A DNA stretch of 64,000 nt, taken from an uncultured Prevotella sp. GTDB taxonomy: Bacteria > Bacteroidota > Bacteroidia > Bacteroidales > Bacteroidaceae. The notes below the pieces were generated by a model that worked only from the letters and a program-made list of their open reading frames with translations, ran no database searches and was not told the origin of the DNA. Position numbers and translations under genes: made by a program. Positions 15,920-25,026 of the stretch are shown one piece after another. The stretch lies in contig CAAGKM010000004.1 in NCBI GenBank assembly GCA_900770395.1, forward strand, positions 62,001 through 126,000, read 5' to 3'. Within the stretch, counting starts at the first letter, position 1. Each line of letters opens with the position of its first letter.

Positions 15920-17236
15920 ATGAGTAACAAAACGTGGCTCATGGTGCTGTTGTCGGCGCTATGCAGCCAGACACTTTGTGCCCAGTCACCGCATGAGAGG
16001 GTGATGGGGATTGACGAGTTGTTCCGTCTTGCCGATGAGAACAGCAAGAGTATCAGAACATTCCGCACGGGAATGGAGGCTGCCGGCGAGGCTGTGAAAG
16101 CCGCCAAGGCGCAGCGGTTGCCGGAGATAAGTGCCACGCTGTCGGCAAGCTATCTTGGGGACGGAAATCTGTGGAACCGCCATTTCGGCGACGGCATGAG
16201 CGTGCATATTCCACACTTCGGCAACAACTTTGCGCTGGAGGCACAGCAGGTGATCTATTCGGGAGGAGCAATAAGCGGAGGCATTGCCCTGGCGGAGTTG
16301 GGACAGAAGATGGCGGGGCTGGATGTGGAAAAGAACCGTCAGGAGGTGCGCTTCATGTTAGTGGGGCACTATCTTAATCTCTACCAGCTGAGCAACCAGA
16401 TGGAGGTGCTGCAGAAGAACCTTGAGCTGACCGACCGCATGATACGCCATATGGAGGTGAGGTGCAAGGAGGGAACGGTGTTGAAAAACGACATCACACG
16501 CTATGAGCTGCAGCGCGAGAACCTGAAGCTACAGATGGCGAGGACGGAGGACGCGCGACGGATAATCAACCACCAGTTGGTGACTACGCTAAGTCTGCCT
16601 GCCGACACGGAGATAACGCCCAACACCACGCTGCTTGACACCGAGGTGAAAGCTTTTGCCGAAAACTACTGGCAGGAGCTGGCAAAGAGCAGCCATGTGG
16701 GACTGCAGCAGGCAGAGCTGGCTGTGCGCATGAGCGGTGAGAAGGTCAGGATAGAGCGCAGTGAGCAGTTGCCCAAGGTGATGGTGATGGCTGCCGACCA
16801 TCTGGACGGACCGATAACCATCGAGGTGCCTGTGATTGACAAGAACTTTAATTACTGGTACGTGGGCGTGGGAGTGAAGTACAACATCGCATCGCTGTTT
16901 AAGAACAACAAGAAACTGAAGCAGGCACGCATTGAGGAGCGCCGCGCCAAGGAGCAGCAGGCACTCGCCCACGAACAGGTGGAGAATGGAGTGCAGGCGG
17001 CATACACCAACTTCATGACAGCGTTCACCGAATTGCGCACACAGCAGAAGAGCATGGAGCTGGCGGACCAGAACTACTCGGTGACCTCAAACCGCTACCG
17101 CAACGAGCAGGCGCTGATAACCGACATGATTGACGCAAGCAACACAAAGTTGAGCGCAGACCTCGCCCTAGTGAATGCCCGAATAAACGTGGTGTTCAAT
17201 TACTATAAAATGAAATATGTGACAGAGAGTTTGTAA
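15920..17236 (+). CDS. TolC-family outer-membrane efflux protein
   Basis: 438 residues from the ATG at 15920 (an in-frame TTG at 15911 is less likely). Signal peptide about 1-23 ending CAQS. The body shows the paired long-helix pattern of TolC channels, with repeated alanine/glutamine-rich helices and the conserved RYRNEQALITDMIDAS segment near the C-terminus. It forms the outer-membrane exit duct of a tripartite pump. The HlyD-type adaptor starts 20 nt downstream, followed by the MFS pump, making a complete EmrAB-TolC-like operon. Confidence 0.9.
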   Translation: MSNKTWLMVLLSALCSQTLCAQSPHERVMGIDELFRLADENSKSIRTFRTGMEAAGEAVKAAKAQRLPEISATLSASYLGDGNLWNRHFGDGMSVHIPHFGNNFALEAQQVIYSGGAISGGIALAELGQKMAGLDVEKNRQEVRFMLVGHYLNLYQLSNQMEVLQKNLELTDRMIRHMEVRCKEGTVLKNDITRYELQRENLKLQMARTEDARRIINHQLVTTLSLPADTEITPNTTLLDTEVKAFAENYWQELAKSSHVGLQQAELAVRMSGEKVRIERSEQLPKVMVMAADHLDGPITIEVPVIDKNFNYWYVGVGVKYNIASLFKNNKKLKQARIEERRAKEQQALAHEQVENGVQAAYTNFMTAFTELRTQQKSMELADQNYSVTSNRYRNEQALITDMIDASNTKLSADLALVNARINVVFNYYKMKYVTESL

Positions 17237-17256
17237 AAAATAAAATAAAAAGGATT

Positions 17257-18291
17257 ATGGTTACAAGAAAAGTTAAGAAACTGATATATAACGTTCTGAT
17301 TATCTGCTTCCTCGTAGGAGGCTTGATTTATGTGTTCTCTCGTTTTGTACACCTCGGCAATGTGGAGTACACCGACAATGCGCAGGTGCGTCAGCACATC
17401 ACTCCCGTAAACACCCGTGTACAGGGATTCATCAGCAAGATTTGCTTCGACGAGTATCAGCCCGTACACAAGGGCGACACATTAGTGATAATAGAGGATG
17501 CGGAGTTCCGTCTGCGTCTGGCGCAGGCTGAGGCAGACCTTGCCAATGCTCTTGCCGGACAGAAGGTTACCACGGCTGGCATAGCCACCACGCAGAACAA
17601 CATCAGTGTGGGCGATGCGGGCATCGACGAGGCACGTGTGAGGATGGAGAATGCCCGCCGTGAGCTGGCACGATATGAGAAACTGCTGAAGGAGGACGCT
17701 GTGACACGCCAGCAGTATGACAACATACACACTGCATACGAGGCGGCAAAGGCACGCTACAGTCAGATGGTGCGTGCCAAGCGCAGCACATCGCTCGTGA
17801 AGAGCGAGCAGAATCACCGTTTGGGACAGAATGAGGCGGGCATCCGACTGGCACAGGCTGCTGTTGACCTTGCACGGCTGAACCTCTCCTACACCGTGAT
17901 TGTGGCTACATGCGACGGTGTGACAGGACGCAAGGACATACACGAGGGACAATTGGTGCAGCCGGGACAGACCATTGTGGATATTGTTGACGGCAGCGAC
18001 TTGTGGGTGGTGGCAAACTACCGTGAGACCCAGTTGCGCAACATCACCGAGGGCGCCGAGGTGGAGATTACCGCCGATGCTGTGCCGGGCGTGGTGTTCA
18101 AGGGCAGGGTAGAGGCTATATCCGATGCCACGGGTGCTGCGTTCTCGATGATTCCGCAGGACAATGCCACGGGCAATTTCGTGAAGGTGGAGCAGCGTGT
18201 GCCTGTGCGCATCAGCATAAAGGACAACCGCAAGGAAGACATTCAGCGGTTGCGTGCCGGACTGAATGTAGAGTGTGAGGTGAAATATTGA
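17257..18291 (+). CDS. HlyD/EmrA-family membrane-fusion protein
   Basis: 344 residues with a cytoplasmic basic start and one transmembrane helix (about 10-30), then a biotinyl-lipoyl-like strand pair (YTDNAQVRQHITPVNTRVQG, and later VVATCDGVTGRKDIHEGQLV) separated by a long alpha-helical hairpin rich in Ala, Gln and Arg. This is the EmrA architecture: periplasmic adaptor joining the inner-membrane pump to TolC. It sits 20 nt after the TolC gene and about 20 nt before the MFS gene. Confidence 0.92.
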   Translation: MVTRKVKKLIYNVLIICFLVGGLIYVFSRFVHLGNVEYTDNAQVRQHITPVNTRVQGFISKICFDEYQPVHKGDTLVIIEDAEFRLRLAQAEADLANALAGQKVTTAGIATTQNNISVGDAGIDEARVRMENARRELARYEKLLKEDAVTRQQYDNIHTAYEAAKARYSQMVRAKRSTSLVKSEQNHRLGQNEAGIRLAQAAVDLARLNLSYTVIVATCDGVTGRKDIHEGQLVQPGQTIVDIVDGSDLWVVANYRETQLRNITEGAEVEITADAVPGVVFKGRVEAISDATGAAFSMIPQDNATGNFVKVEQRVPVRISIKDNRKEDIQRLRAGLNVECEVKY

Positions 18292-18310
18292 TTATATATA
18301 TAATTAAGGT

Positions 18311-19903
18311 ATGTCAGCACCACAAAACTATCCCTTCGCCATGCCTATGTACCGCGACTTTGTGCCGCAGGGCATACGGCCGTGGCTGTACATATTGGTG
18401 GCTTTCACGTTTCAGCTGTCGGGCGGAGTGTATCTCGGCTCGCTCAACCAGATGATTGGCGGCATGGCACTGATGCGCGAGGACATTCTGATGTGCATGT
18501 ACTGCATGCTTTGCGGAATGTCGCTCTATTTCCCCATACTGTTCCGCATGAAGTTCCGCTTCACCAACAAGACGCTGCTCACGGCATCTGCCGTGGTGAT
18601 GTTGACGTGCAACATCGTGGCGCCCCACATCACCTGTCTGCCGCTGCTGTGGGCGGTGTGCTTCATCAGCGGCATGGCAAAGATACAGGGCACCTTTGAG
18701 TGTATGTCGAACATTCAGCTGTGGATGACGCCCGAGCGCGACTTCACCGTGTTCTTCCCATACCTGCACCTGCTGATATTGGGAAGCATGCAGATAAGCG
18801 ACCTCACCACCACTTACATCATGTACAACTATCATTGGACCTACATGTATCTGCTTGTCGATGCTGTGATGCTCACGGTGCTGCTGTTTCTCTTTGTCTG
18901 CACAAAACACTTCCGCTTCATGCGTCCCATGCCGTTGTATGGTGTCGACTGGTTAGGCTGGGCACTCTGGGCAGCCTTTGCCCTGCAGATATCCTATTTG
19001 TTCAGCTATGCCGACTGGCTCGACTGGTGGAACAGTCCGGTGTTCTGCCAATTGGCAGCGATGTCAATCATCACTTTTGGCTTCTGCATAGGGCGCATGC
19101 GCTCCATCCGCCATCCCTATTACGAACCCAAGATGTGGACCTACCGCCATCTGGCGCCCGTGCTCATACTCATCACCTTGGTCGAGGCTTTTCTCGCCAC
19201 CGAGTATGTGCTTGAGGAAGTCTACTATGAGGAAGTGATGCACTACAGCGAGGAGGTGAGTGTTTGGCTCGACTGGTTTGCCATTGTTGGTATAGTGTCC
19301 GGTTGCGCGTTTTCTTATTGGTGGATGCACACCTGCCGCCGCAGCTACCTGCGCCTTTGCACCATAGGGATTGCCGCGCTTATAGGCTATCTCTTCGGAT
19401 TCTACTCGCTCATGACCACCGATATCCACATCTCGCAGTTAGCTCTGCCCGTGGCTTGCCGTGGCTTTGCCTACGCCGCCCTGTGCTGCGCCTTCTTCGT
19501 GTGGCTTCACGAGATAATGTCGTTCCAGCATTTCTTCCAGGCTCTGTCGGTGTTCAACTTCCTTCATGCCGTCATGGGCGGAGTGTTCGGCTGTGCCGTC
19601 TATGCCCGTTGCCTTGCCTATCTCGTGCCCGACAACTTCGCCCGCTACAGTGCCGCCATCGACCGTGTGAACTTCAGCCGCGCCCCGTTCAACCTTGGCG
19701 AATATATGGAGGGTTTTGTGTCGCAGATGATGGAGGTGAGCATCAAGCAAATCTACGGCGCGGTGCTCTATGCCACCGTCATTCTCTTCCTCCTGTTTCT
19801 GCTCTACGACATGCCCATGCGCCGCCATCTGCGCCGCATCCCGATGTGGAGCGCCGTGCAGCGCAAGGTCATGAGTACATATAGGAGCCTGCGGCGCAGT
19901 TAG
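18311..19903 (+). CDS. EmrB-like MFS transporter of the efflux operon
   Basis: 530 residues with about 14 predicted transmembrane helices, the number expected for DHA2/EmrB transporters. It is rich in Trp, Tyr, Met and Cys and begins with a short cytoplasmic tail. The usual MFS loop motif is poorly conserved, so substrate class is uncertain. Its place behind TolC and EmrA homologues supports drug or toxic-compound export powered by the proton gradient. Confidence 0.8.
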   Translation: MSAPQNYPFAMPMYRDFVPQGIRPWLYILVAFTFQLSGGVYLGSLNQMIGGMALMREDILMCMYCMLCGMSLYFPILFRMKFRFTNKTLLTASAVVMLTCNIVAPHITCLPLLWAVCFISGMAKIQGTFECMSNIQLWMTPERDFTVFFPYLHLLILGSMQISDLTTTYIMYNYHWTYMYLLVDAVMLTVLLFLFVCTKHFRFMRPMPLYGVDWLGWALWAAFALQISYLFSYADWLDWWNSPVFCQLAAMSIITFGFCIGRMRSIRHPYYEPKMWTYRHLAPVLILITLVEAFLATEYVLEEVYYEEVMHYSEEVSVWLDWFAIVGIVSGCAFSYWWMHTCRRSYLRLCTIGIAALIGYLFGFYSLMTTDIHISQLALPVACRGFAYAALCCAFFVWLHEIMSFQHFFQALSVFNFLHAVMGGVFGCAVYARCLAYLVPDNFARYSAAIDRVNFSRAPFNLGEYMEGFVSQMMEVSIKQIYGAVLYATVILFLLFLLYDMPMRRHLRRIPMWSAVQRKVMSTYRSLRRS

Positions 19904-19965
19904 TGTTGTTCATTAATCTTTATGCCTTTTTTCTAAATTTTCTTGGCTGCTACATTTATTTTTTG

Positions 19966-19973
19966 TACTTTTG
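19966..19973 (+). promoter_or_regulatory. -7 element TACTTTTG for the pseudouridine synthase
   Basis: Matches TAnnTTTG, 31 nt upstream of the ATG at 20004. Confidence 0.6.
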
Positions 19974-20003
19974 CAGACAAAAAACGAAAGGCGATAAAAC
20001 AAT

Positions 20004-20903
20004 ATGCGAAATACAGGTTATAAGGCTAATAAGGGCGATTATCGCTACATCACTGTCGACAGGGATGTGCAGTTGCTCGAATTTCTTATTGAGGAGGCGG
20101 GACAGAGCCGCTCGAAAATCAAGGCAACGCTGCAGGGCAGGGGCATCAAGGTTGACGGCAAATGTGTGACACAGTTTGACTTTGCCCTGCGTCCCGGCAT
20201 GGTGGTGGCGGTGAGCATGACGAAGAAAAACAATGAGGGGCTGAAGAGCCGTTATGTGAAGATTGTGTATGAGGACCGCTGGCTGGTGGTGGTGGAGAAA
20301 AACATCGGCATACTGTCGATGGCGGCAGGACATTCGTCGCTGAACGTGAAGAGTGTGCTCGACGACTATTTCCACAAGAGCCGCCAGAAGTGCCGTGCCC
20401 ATGTGGTGCACCGGCTGGACCGAGACACCAGCGGACTGATGATTTATGCCAAGGATATGGAGACGGAGCAGATTCTTGAGCGCAACTGGCACGACATTGT
20501 GTACGACCGCCGCTATATCGCCGTGCTGAGCGGCGAGATGGAGAACGATGAGGGAACAATAGCCAACTGGCTGAAGGACAACAAGGCGTATGTCACCTAC
20601 TCGTCGCCCGTGGACAATGGCGGCAAGTATGCCGTCACCCATTATTTCACTCATAACCGCACCACGGAGCACTCGCTTGTGGAGTTTAAGCTGGAGACGG
20701 GACGCAAGAACCAGATTCGCGTGCACTCAGCCGACATGGGGCACCCCGTTTGCGGCGATGTGAAATATGGCAACGGTGATGATCCGCTTCACCGTCTGTG
20801 CCTGCACGCTTTCCTGCTGTGCTTTCATCATCCTGTGACAGGAGAGCCGATGGAGTTTGAGACTCCTGTGCCGTCGCAGTTCAGGATGCTGTTTAAACAT
20901 TAA
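20004..20903 (+). CDS. RluA-family RNA pseudouridine synthase
   Basis: 299 residues. An S4 RNA-binding domain (about 12-75, with SRSKIKATLQGRGIKVDG) precedes the catalytic domain. The active-site motif HRLDRDTSGLMIYAK (about 134-148) contains the catalytic Asp, and GRKNQIRVHSADMGHPVCGD (about 232-251) is the second family signature. It converts uridines in rRNA or tRNA to pseudouridine; which sites cannot be told from sequence. A small membrane-protein gene follows by 16 nt. Confidence 0.93.
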   Translation: MRNTGYKANKGDYRYITVDRDVQLLEFLIEEAGQSRSKIKATLQGRGIKVDGKCVTQFDFALRPGMVVAVSMTKKNNEGLKSRYVKIVYEDRWLVVVEKNIGILSMAAGHSSLNVKSVLDDYFHKSRQKCRAHVVHRLDRDTSGLMIYAKDMETEQILERNWHDIVYDRRYIAVLSGEMENDEGTIANWLKDNKAYVTYSSPVDNGGKYAVTHYFTHNRTTEHSLVEFKLETGRKNQIRVHSADMGHPVCGDVKYGNGDDPLHRLCLHAFLLCFHHPVTGEPMEFETPVPSQFRMLFKH

Positions 20904-20919
20904 AGTAAAAAAGAAAACT

Positions 20920-21075
20920 ATGGGAAATTTAGTATATTATCTTGCTCTTGTTGCTGCGATAGTCATTGGCGTTATCCTCATCAAGAGATTTGTGAGCTGC
21001 CTGTTCCGCACCATCGTTACGCTGGTGCTGGTAGCCATTTTTGCCTACATTTACTATTATTATCTGCGGGGATAG
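20920..21075 (+). CDS. Small hydrophobic membrane protein (51 aa)
   Basis: 51 residues consisting of two hydrophobic stretches (about 4-20 and 30-47) joined by KRFVSCLFR, ending YYYYLRG. It begins 16 nt after the pseudouridine synthase and probably shares its transcript. No family recognised. Hydrophobicity and a plausible start support a real gene. Confidence 0.6.
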   Translation: MGNLVYYLALVAAIVIGVILIKRFVSCLFRTIVTLVLVAIFAYIYYYYLRG

Positions 21076-21097
21076 TTTTTTATCTTTGCTGATAGGC

Positions 21098-22024
21098 TTA
21101 CACCAGCAGCAGACCGATGCTGACCATCAGCCCGTAAATCAGAATGTTGCGGGCTGTTTCGCCAAGGCAGGCATTGAGCGCCCTGCCGCTGTTTATCTTC
21201 TTTATATTATAATAGGTGGCGATGTGCAGCGGCAGATAAATAAGCGGCAGGATGAATGCCAGGATATGGTCGTTGTACCAGTATACGAGGTTGAGCAACG
21301 TTGCGCCCACACCTGTCAGCAGGTATAGCCTGCGCCCCCATTTTGCTCCGAGCCTCACGATGATTGTCATCTTGCCAGCCTCGCGGTCGGTGTCACGGTC
21401 GCGGTAGTTGTTTATTATCAGCAGTGCGTCTATCACCATGCCGCAAGCCAGCGAGCCTACAATTGCCTGCCATGTCACCGTGTGAAGCTCTATATAATAA
21501 GGTATGCACACGGGAATGATGCCGAAGAACACTATGACCAGCACGTCGCCAAGTCCCATGTAACTGAGGTGGGTGGTGTAGAGAAAGCAGAACACCACGC
21601 AGAGCACTCCCACGAGAATCATCTCCAGACCGCCGTAGTATATCAGCGGCAGTCCCACGGCACAGGCTGCGCAGGTGGTGGCGGCAATGGCACGCTTCAT
21701 GGCGTCGAGGGTGATCCATCCCTGAGCACAGGCACGCTTCGGACCGAGCCTCGTCTCAATGTCGTCGGTTCCCTTCAGATAGTCGAAGAAGTCGTTGATG
21801 AAGTTGGCGTCTATCTGCATCACGAAGGCGAAGAGCACGCACAGAATGGCTGGAATCCACTTGAATGTGCCTTGTGCGTAGTAAGTGTTTGCATCGGTGT
21901 ATGCCAATGCCAGTCCTATCATCACCGGCACAGCCGCGCCGCTCAGGGTCTTGGGGCGGGCAGCCAACAGCCACGCCTTTGCCGAGTTTGTCTTTATGTC
22001 TGTCTCTTTTGTCATTATTGCCAT
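21098..22024 (-). CDS. menA: 1,4-dihydroxy-2-naphthoate polyprenyltransferase
   Basis: 308 residues from the ATG at 22024 (a second Met at 22015 is possible). A UbiA-type prenyltransferase with about nine transmembrane helices. The first Asp-rich motif is NFINDFFDYLKGTD (substrate and Mg-diphosphate binding) and the second is NNYRDRDTDREAGKMT. ARPKTL near the N-terminus is typical of MenA. It attaches the polyprenyl chain to DHNA in menaquinone synthesis, the respiratory quinone of Bacteroidales. It is divergent from the HD-domain gene, with back-to-back promoters at 22117-22144. Confidence 0.93.
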   Translation of the reverse strand: MAIMTKETDIKTNSAKAWLLAARPKTLSGAAVPVMIGLALAYTDANTYYAQGTFKWIPAILCVLFAFVMQIDANFINDFFDYLKGTDDIETRLGPKRACAQGWITLDAMKRAIAATTCAACAVGLPLIYYGGLEMILVGVLCVVFCFLYTTHLSYMGLGDVLVIVFFGIIPVCIPYYIELHTVTWQAIVGSLACGMVIDALLIINNYRDRDTDREAGKMTIIVRLGAKWGRRLYLLTGVGATLLNLVYWYNDHILAFILPLIYLPLHIATYYNIKKINSGRALNACLGETARNILIYGLMVSIGLLLV

Positions 22025-22116
22025 GTTTTGTTTCCTTTTGTGCTTTTTTGCCGTTGCCGGATGCCGTTTTGCAGGCTTTTTGTATCTTAAAAAGCGTTTT
22101 TCCGCTAAAGGATTTG

Positions 22117-22144
22117 CAAAAATAATATATTTTTCGTAAATTTG
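22117..22144. promoter_or_regulatory. Divergent promoters of menA and the HD gene
   Basis: TATTTTTG on the minus strand (22117-22124) faces menA. TAAATTTG on the plus strand (22137-22144) faces the HD-domain gene, whose ATG is at 22166. Confidence 0.6.
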
Positions 22145-22165
22145 CAAAAATATTTTCGTTTTTTT

Positions 22166-22804
22166 ATGATAAAGAATACGGCAAGTCTTGATTTGGTAGA
22201 GTTTGTGGAGCAAAACATCCTGCCGCAGTACGCCAACTTCGACAAGGCGCACGGATTGAGTCATGTGATGGCAGTGATACGCCGTTCCATTGACTTGGTG
22301 CGCTCCACGGGTGCCGACATCAACATGGTGTATGTCGTTGCCGCCTATCACGACTTGGGACTGTCGGGGCCGCGTGCCGTACATCATATCACAAGTGGTA
22401 AGATTCTTCAGGCTGACAGCCGTCTGCGGCGCTGGTTCTCCGATGAGCAGATAAAGATAATGAAGGAGGCGGTTGAGGACCACCGTGCCAGCGCCAGCCG
22501 CCAGCCGCGCAGCATCTACGGCAAGATTGTGGCTGAGGCCGACCGCTGTCTTGAGCCCGAGACGGTGATAAGGCGCACGGTGCAGTTCGGGCTGTCCAAC
22601 TATCCCGGGCTTGACCGCGAGGGACAATGGCTGCGGATGAAGAAGCACGTGGCGGAGAAATATTCGGTGAACGGATATATCAAGCTGTGGATTCAGGGCT
22701 CGGAGAATGAAAGGCAGCTCAACACGCTGCGCTCCATAATAGCCGATGAGCGGCTGTTGCGCAGCTGGTTCGACAGGATTTATGATGAAGAGAGGGAAGA
22801 GTGA
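22166..22804 (+). CDS. HD-domain phosphohydrolase
   Basis: 212 residues from the ATG at 22166. HGLSHVMAVIRRSIDLV supplies the first His and AAYHDLGLSG the HD pair; HHITSGKIL and DHRASA follow, completing the metal-binding pattern of YfbR/PgpH-like HD enzymes. It is a cytoplasmic hydrolase of a nucleotide or phosphomonoester. The substrate is not determined. Gene order (divergent from menA, followed by a peptide transporter) does not indicate it. Confidence 0.85.
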   Translation: MIKNTASLDLVEFVEQNILPQYANFDKAHGLSHVMAVIRRSIDLVRSTGADINMVYVVAAYHDLGLSGPRAVHHITSGKILQADSRLRRWFSDEQIKIMKEAVEDHRASASRQPRSIYGKIVAEADRCLEPETVIRRTVQFGLSNYPGLDREGQWLRMKKHVAEKYSVNGYIKLWIQGSENERQLNTLRSIIADERLLRSWFDRIYDEEREE

Positions 22805-22855
22805 AGAATCAAATAATCAAAAATAAAAATAATCACAAAACAAAAAGAATCAATT

Positions 22856-24358
22856 ATGTTTGAAGGACAACCAAAAGGTCTTTATGCGTTGGCTCTTGCC
22901 AACACAGGCGAGCGTTTCGGCTATTACACCATGCTTGCCGTCTTCGCATTGTTTTTAAGGGCTAACTATGGATTGTCGGCTGCCATGGCCGGCATTATCT
23001 ACAGTTCGTTCCTAATGCTTGTTTATTTCTTTCCGCTCTTTGGCGGTATGCTTGCCGACAAGTTCGGCTTCGGTAAGATGGTTACCACGGGTATCATCAT
23101 CATGTTTGGCGGCTATCTGCTGCTGTCGGTGCCGCTTGGCGGCGACACCGTGGCATTGTCGGTGATGCTGGCGGCGCTGTTGCTCATAGGTTTCGGCACG
23201 GGACTCTTCAAGGGCAACCTGCAGGTGATGGTGGGTAATCTCTACGATGACCCCAAGTATGCCTCAAAGCGCGATTCGGGCTTCTCCATCTTCTATATGG
23301 CAATCAACATCGGTGCGCTGTTTGCCCCGACGATGGCTGTCAAGATCAAGGAGTATGCCGAGGTGTCGCTGGGCTATTCGTCCAATGACGCCTATCATTT
23401 CTCGTTTGCCGTGGCATGTGCCTCGCTGATTCTCTCCATTGCCATCTACTATGCGTTCCGCAGCACGTTCAAGCACACCGAGGGAGGCAAAAAGACCGCC
23501 GCAAAGGGCGAGGTTGCCGAAGAGCAGCTTTCGCCTGCCGAGACAAAGCAGCGCATCATAGCTCTCTGTCTTGTGTTTGCCGTGGTGATATTCTTCTGGA
23601 TGGCATTCCATCAGAACGGTCTGTCGCTCACCTATTTTGCCGATGAGTTCACAGCCCGCTCCTCTTCAGGCGTGCAGGGCATGGCATTCGATGTGTGGAA
23701 TCTCGTGCTCGTGATATTCATAGTGTATGCCGGTTTCTCGCTGTTCCAGAGCAAGACCACAAAGGCAAAGAGCATCTCGGCTGCCGTGATTGTGGCTGCC
23801 GTGGGCATTCTTGTTTGGAAATATCAGCAGCTCACCGGCGAGGTTGAGGTGTCTGCCCCAATCTTCCAGCAGTTCAATCCATTCTATGTCGTTGCGCTCA
23901 CCCCAGTGTCAATGGCAATCTTCGGCAGTCTTGCCGCCAAGGGCAAGGAGCCGTCGGCACCCCGCAAGATAGCCTACGGTATGATTGTGGCTGCCGCTGC
24001 GTTTGCCCTGCTCATGTTCTTCTCGTTCGACCTGCCAATACCGCAGGACGGCAAGCACGTTGCAGACGTTTCTCCCAACCTGCTCATCTCCGTTTATCTC
24101 ATCCTCACTTTCGGCGAGCTGTTGCTCTCTCCTATGGGCATCTCGTTTGTGTCGAAGGTTGCACCTCCCAAGTATAAGGGAATGATGATGGGTGGATGGT
24201 TTGTTGCCACAGCCGTCGGCAACCAGCTCGTACTCTTTGGCGGTGTGCTTTGGGGAGCCATTCCTCTTTGGAGCTGCTGGGCAGTGTTCATGGCGGTATG
24301 TCTCGTGGCAGCACTCTTCATGTTTGCCATGATGAAGCGCCTTGAGAAAGTCTGCTGA
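22856..24358 (+). CDS. POT-family proton-coupled peptide transporter
   Basis: 500 residues with about 14 transmembrane helices. The N-terminal NTGERFGYYTMLAVFALFL matches the ExxERFxYY signature of the POT/PTR family. FGTGLFKGNLQVMVGNLYDD and SGFSIFYMAINIGALFAP are the second conserved block. It imports di- and tripeptides with protons. It is followed by a strong terminator at 24402-24447. Confidence 0.92.
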   Translation: MFEGQPKGLYALALANTGERFGYYTMLAVFALFLRANYGLSAAMAGIIYSSFLMLVYFFPLFGGMLADKFGFGKMVTTGIIIMFGGYLLLSVPLGGDTVALSVMLAALLLIGFGTGLFKGNLQVMVGNLYDDPKYASKRDSGFSIFYMAINIGALFAPTMAVKIKEYAEVSLGYSSNDAYHFSFAVACASLILSIAIYYAFRSTFKHTEGGKKTAAKGEVAEEQLSPAETKQRIIALCLVFAVVIFFWMAFHQNGLSLTYFADEFTARSSSGVQGMAFDVWNLVLVIFIVYAGFSLFQSKTTKAKSISAAVIVAAVGILVWKYQQLTGEVEVSAPIFQQFNPFYVVALTPVSMAIFGSLAAKGKEPSAPRKIAYGMIVAAAAFALLMFFSFDLPIPQDGKHVADVSPNLLISVYLILTFGELLLSPMGISFVSKVAPPKYKGMMMGGWFVATAVGNQLVLFGGVLWGAIPLWSCWAVFMAVCLVAALFMFAMMKRLEKVC

Positions 24359-24401
24359 TAAGAACTTTCAAGTTTTGGACGTTACAATGTATTAAACTTA
24401 T

Positions 24402-24448
24402 TTCCCTTGTATCCTTTTGCGTAAGTAAGGATACAAGGGAACTTTTTT
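24402..24448 (+). terminator. Strong intrinsic terminator
   Basis: TTCCCTTGTATCCTT (24402-24416) pairs perfectly with AAGGATACAAGGGAA (24427-24441), followed by CTTTTTTG. Confidence 0.85.
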
Positions 24449-24453
24449 GAAAT

Positions 24454-24957
24454 ATGAGAAAATATTCAATACTATATTTCATATTATTCTTGTTTTGTTG
24501 TTGTAACAGGACAATAAAACATGAAAATGTTGTCACCGGCGTTGATGCTGGGAACAGTAGTGCGGAGACTCAAACGGTATTCATGTGTGATACTGCAAAA
24601 TCAGGTGTGTATATGGAAATCGGGAAACAGGTAATTCCAATATCCGTGGAGACTTTGGGAGTAACGGTAATTAATAATACCGATAAAGATGTTGAGCTTG
24701 GGAATATCTATTATATAGAAAAGAGGGAAGCGGATAAGTGGAACAGGATTGCACTGGATAGGGATACGCTTGGAAATATCATTGCATATGATTTAGTAGG
24801 CTATTCCTTAAAGCCCAATTCTTTCATAAAGAAAACATACAGTCTGCTGAAATGCGCTTATAATTACAGGGCGGGAAAATACCGGATAGTTATTCCTTAT
24901 ACCCAAAGCGGAGTTGACAGAGAAATGTCCTCGGAATTCACTGTTGCCAAAAGATAG
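24454..24957 (+). CDS. Lipoprotein with immunoglobulin-like domain
   Basis: 167 residues. The signal peptide (about 1-17) ends in a run of Cys (FLFCCCN), a lipobox-like acylation site. The mature part has a beta-sandwich pattern (ETLGVTVINNTDKDVELGN, then a YRAGKYRIVIPY strand) resembling the bacterial Ig-like domains of Bacteroidales lipoproteins. Isolated between two strong hairpins, so it is a single-gene unit. Ligand unknown. Confidence 0.65.
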   Translation: MRKYSILYFILFLFCCCNRTIKHENVVTGVDAGNSSAETQTVFMCDTAKSGVYMEIGKQVIPISVETLGVTVINNTDKDVELGNIYYIEKREADKWNRIALDRDTLGNIIAYDLVGYSLKPNSFIKKTYSLLKCAYNYRAGKYRIVIPYTQSGVDREMSSEFTVAKR

Positions 24958-24977
24958 CGGGGGAGTGATTTGCCTTG

Positions 24978-25019
24978 TCCTATAAAAAGTTGACAGAGTG
25001 CCATCAACTTTTTATAGGA
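24978..25019. terminator. Bidirectional terminator between convergent genes
   Basis: 16-bp perfect inverted repeat TCCTATAAAAAGTTGA (24978-24993) and its complement (25004-25019) with A- and T-rich flanks, usable from both sides. Confidence 0.85.
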
Positions 25020-25026
25020 TAGAATA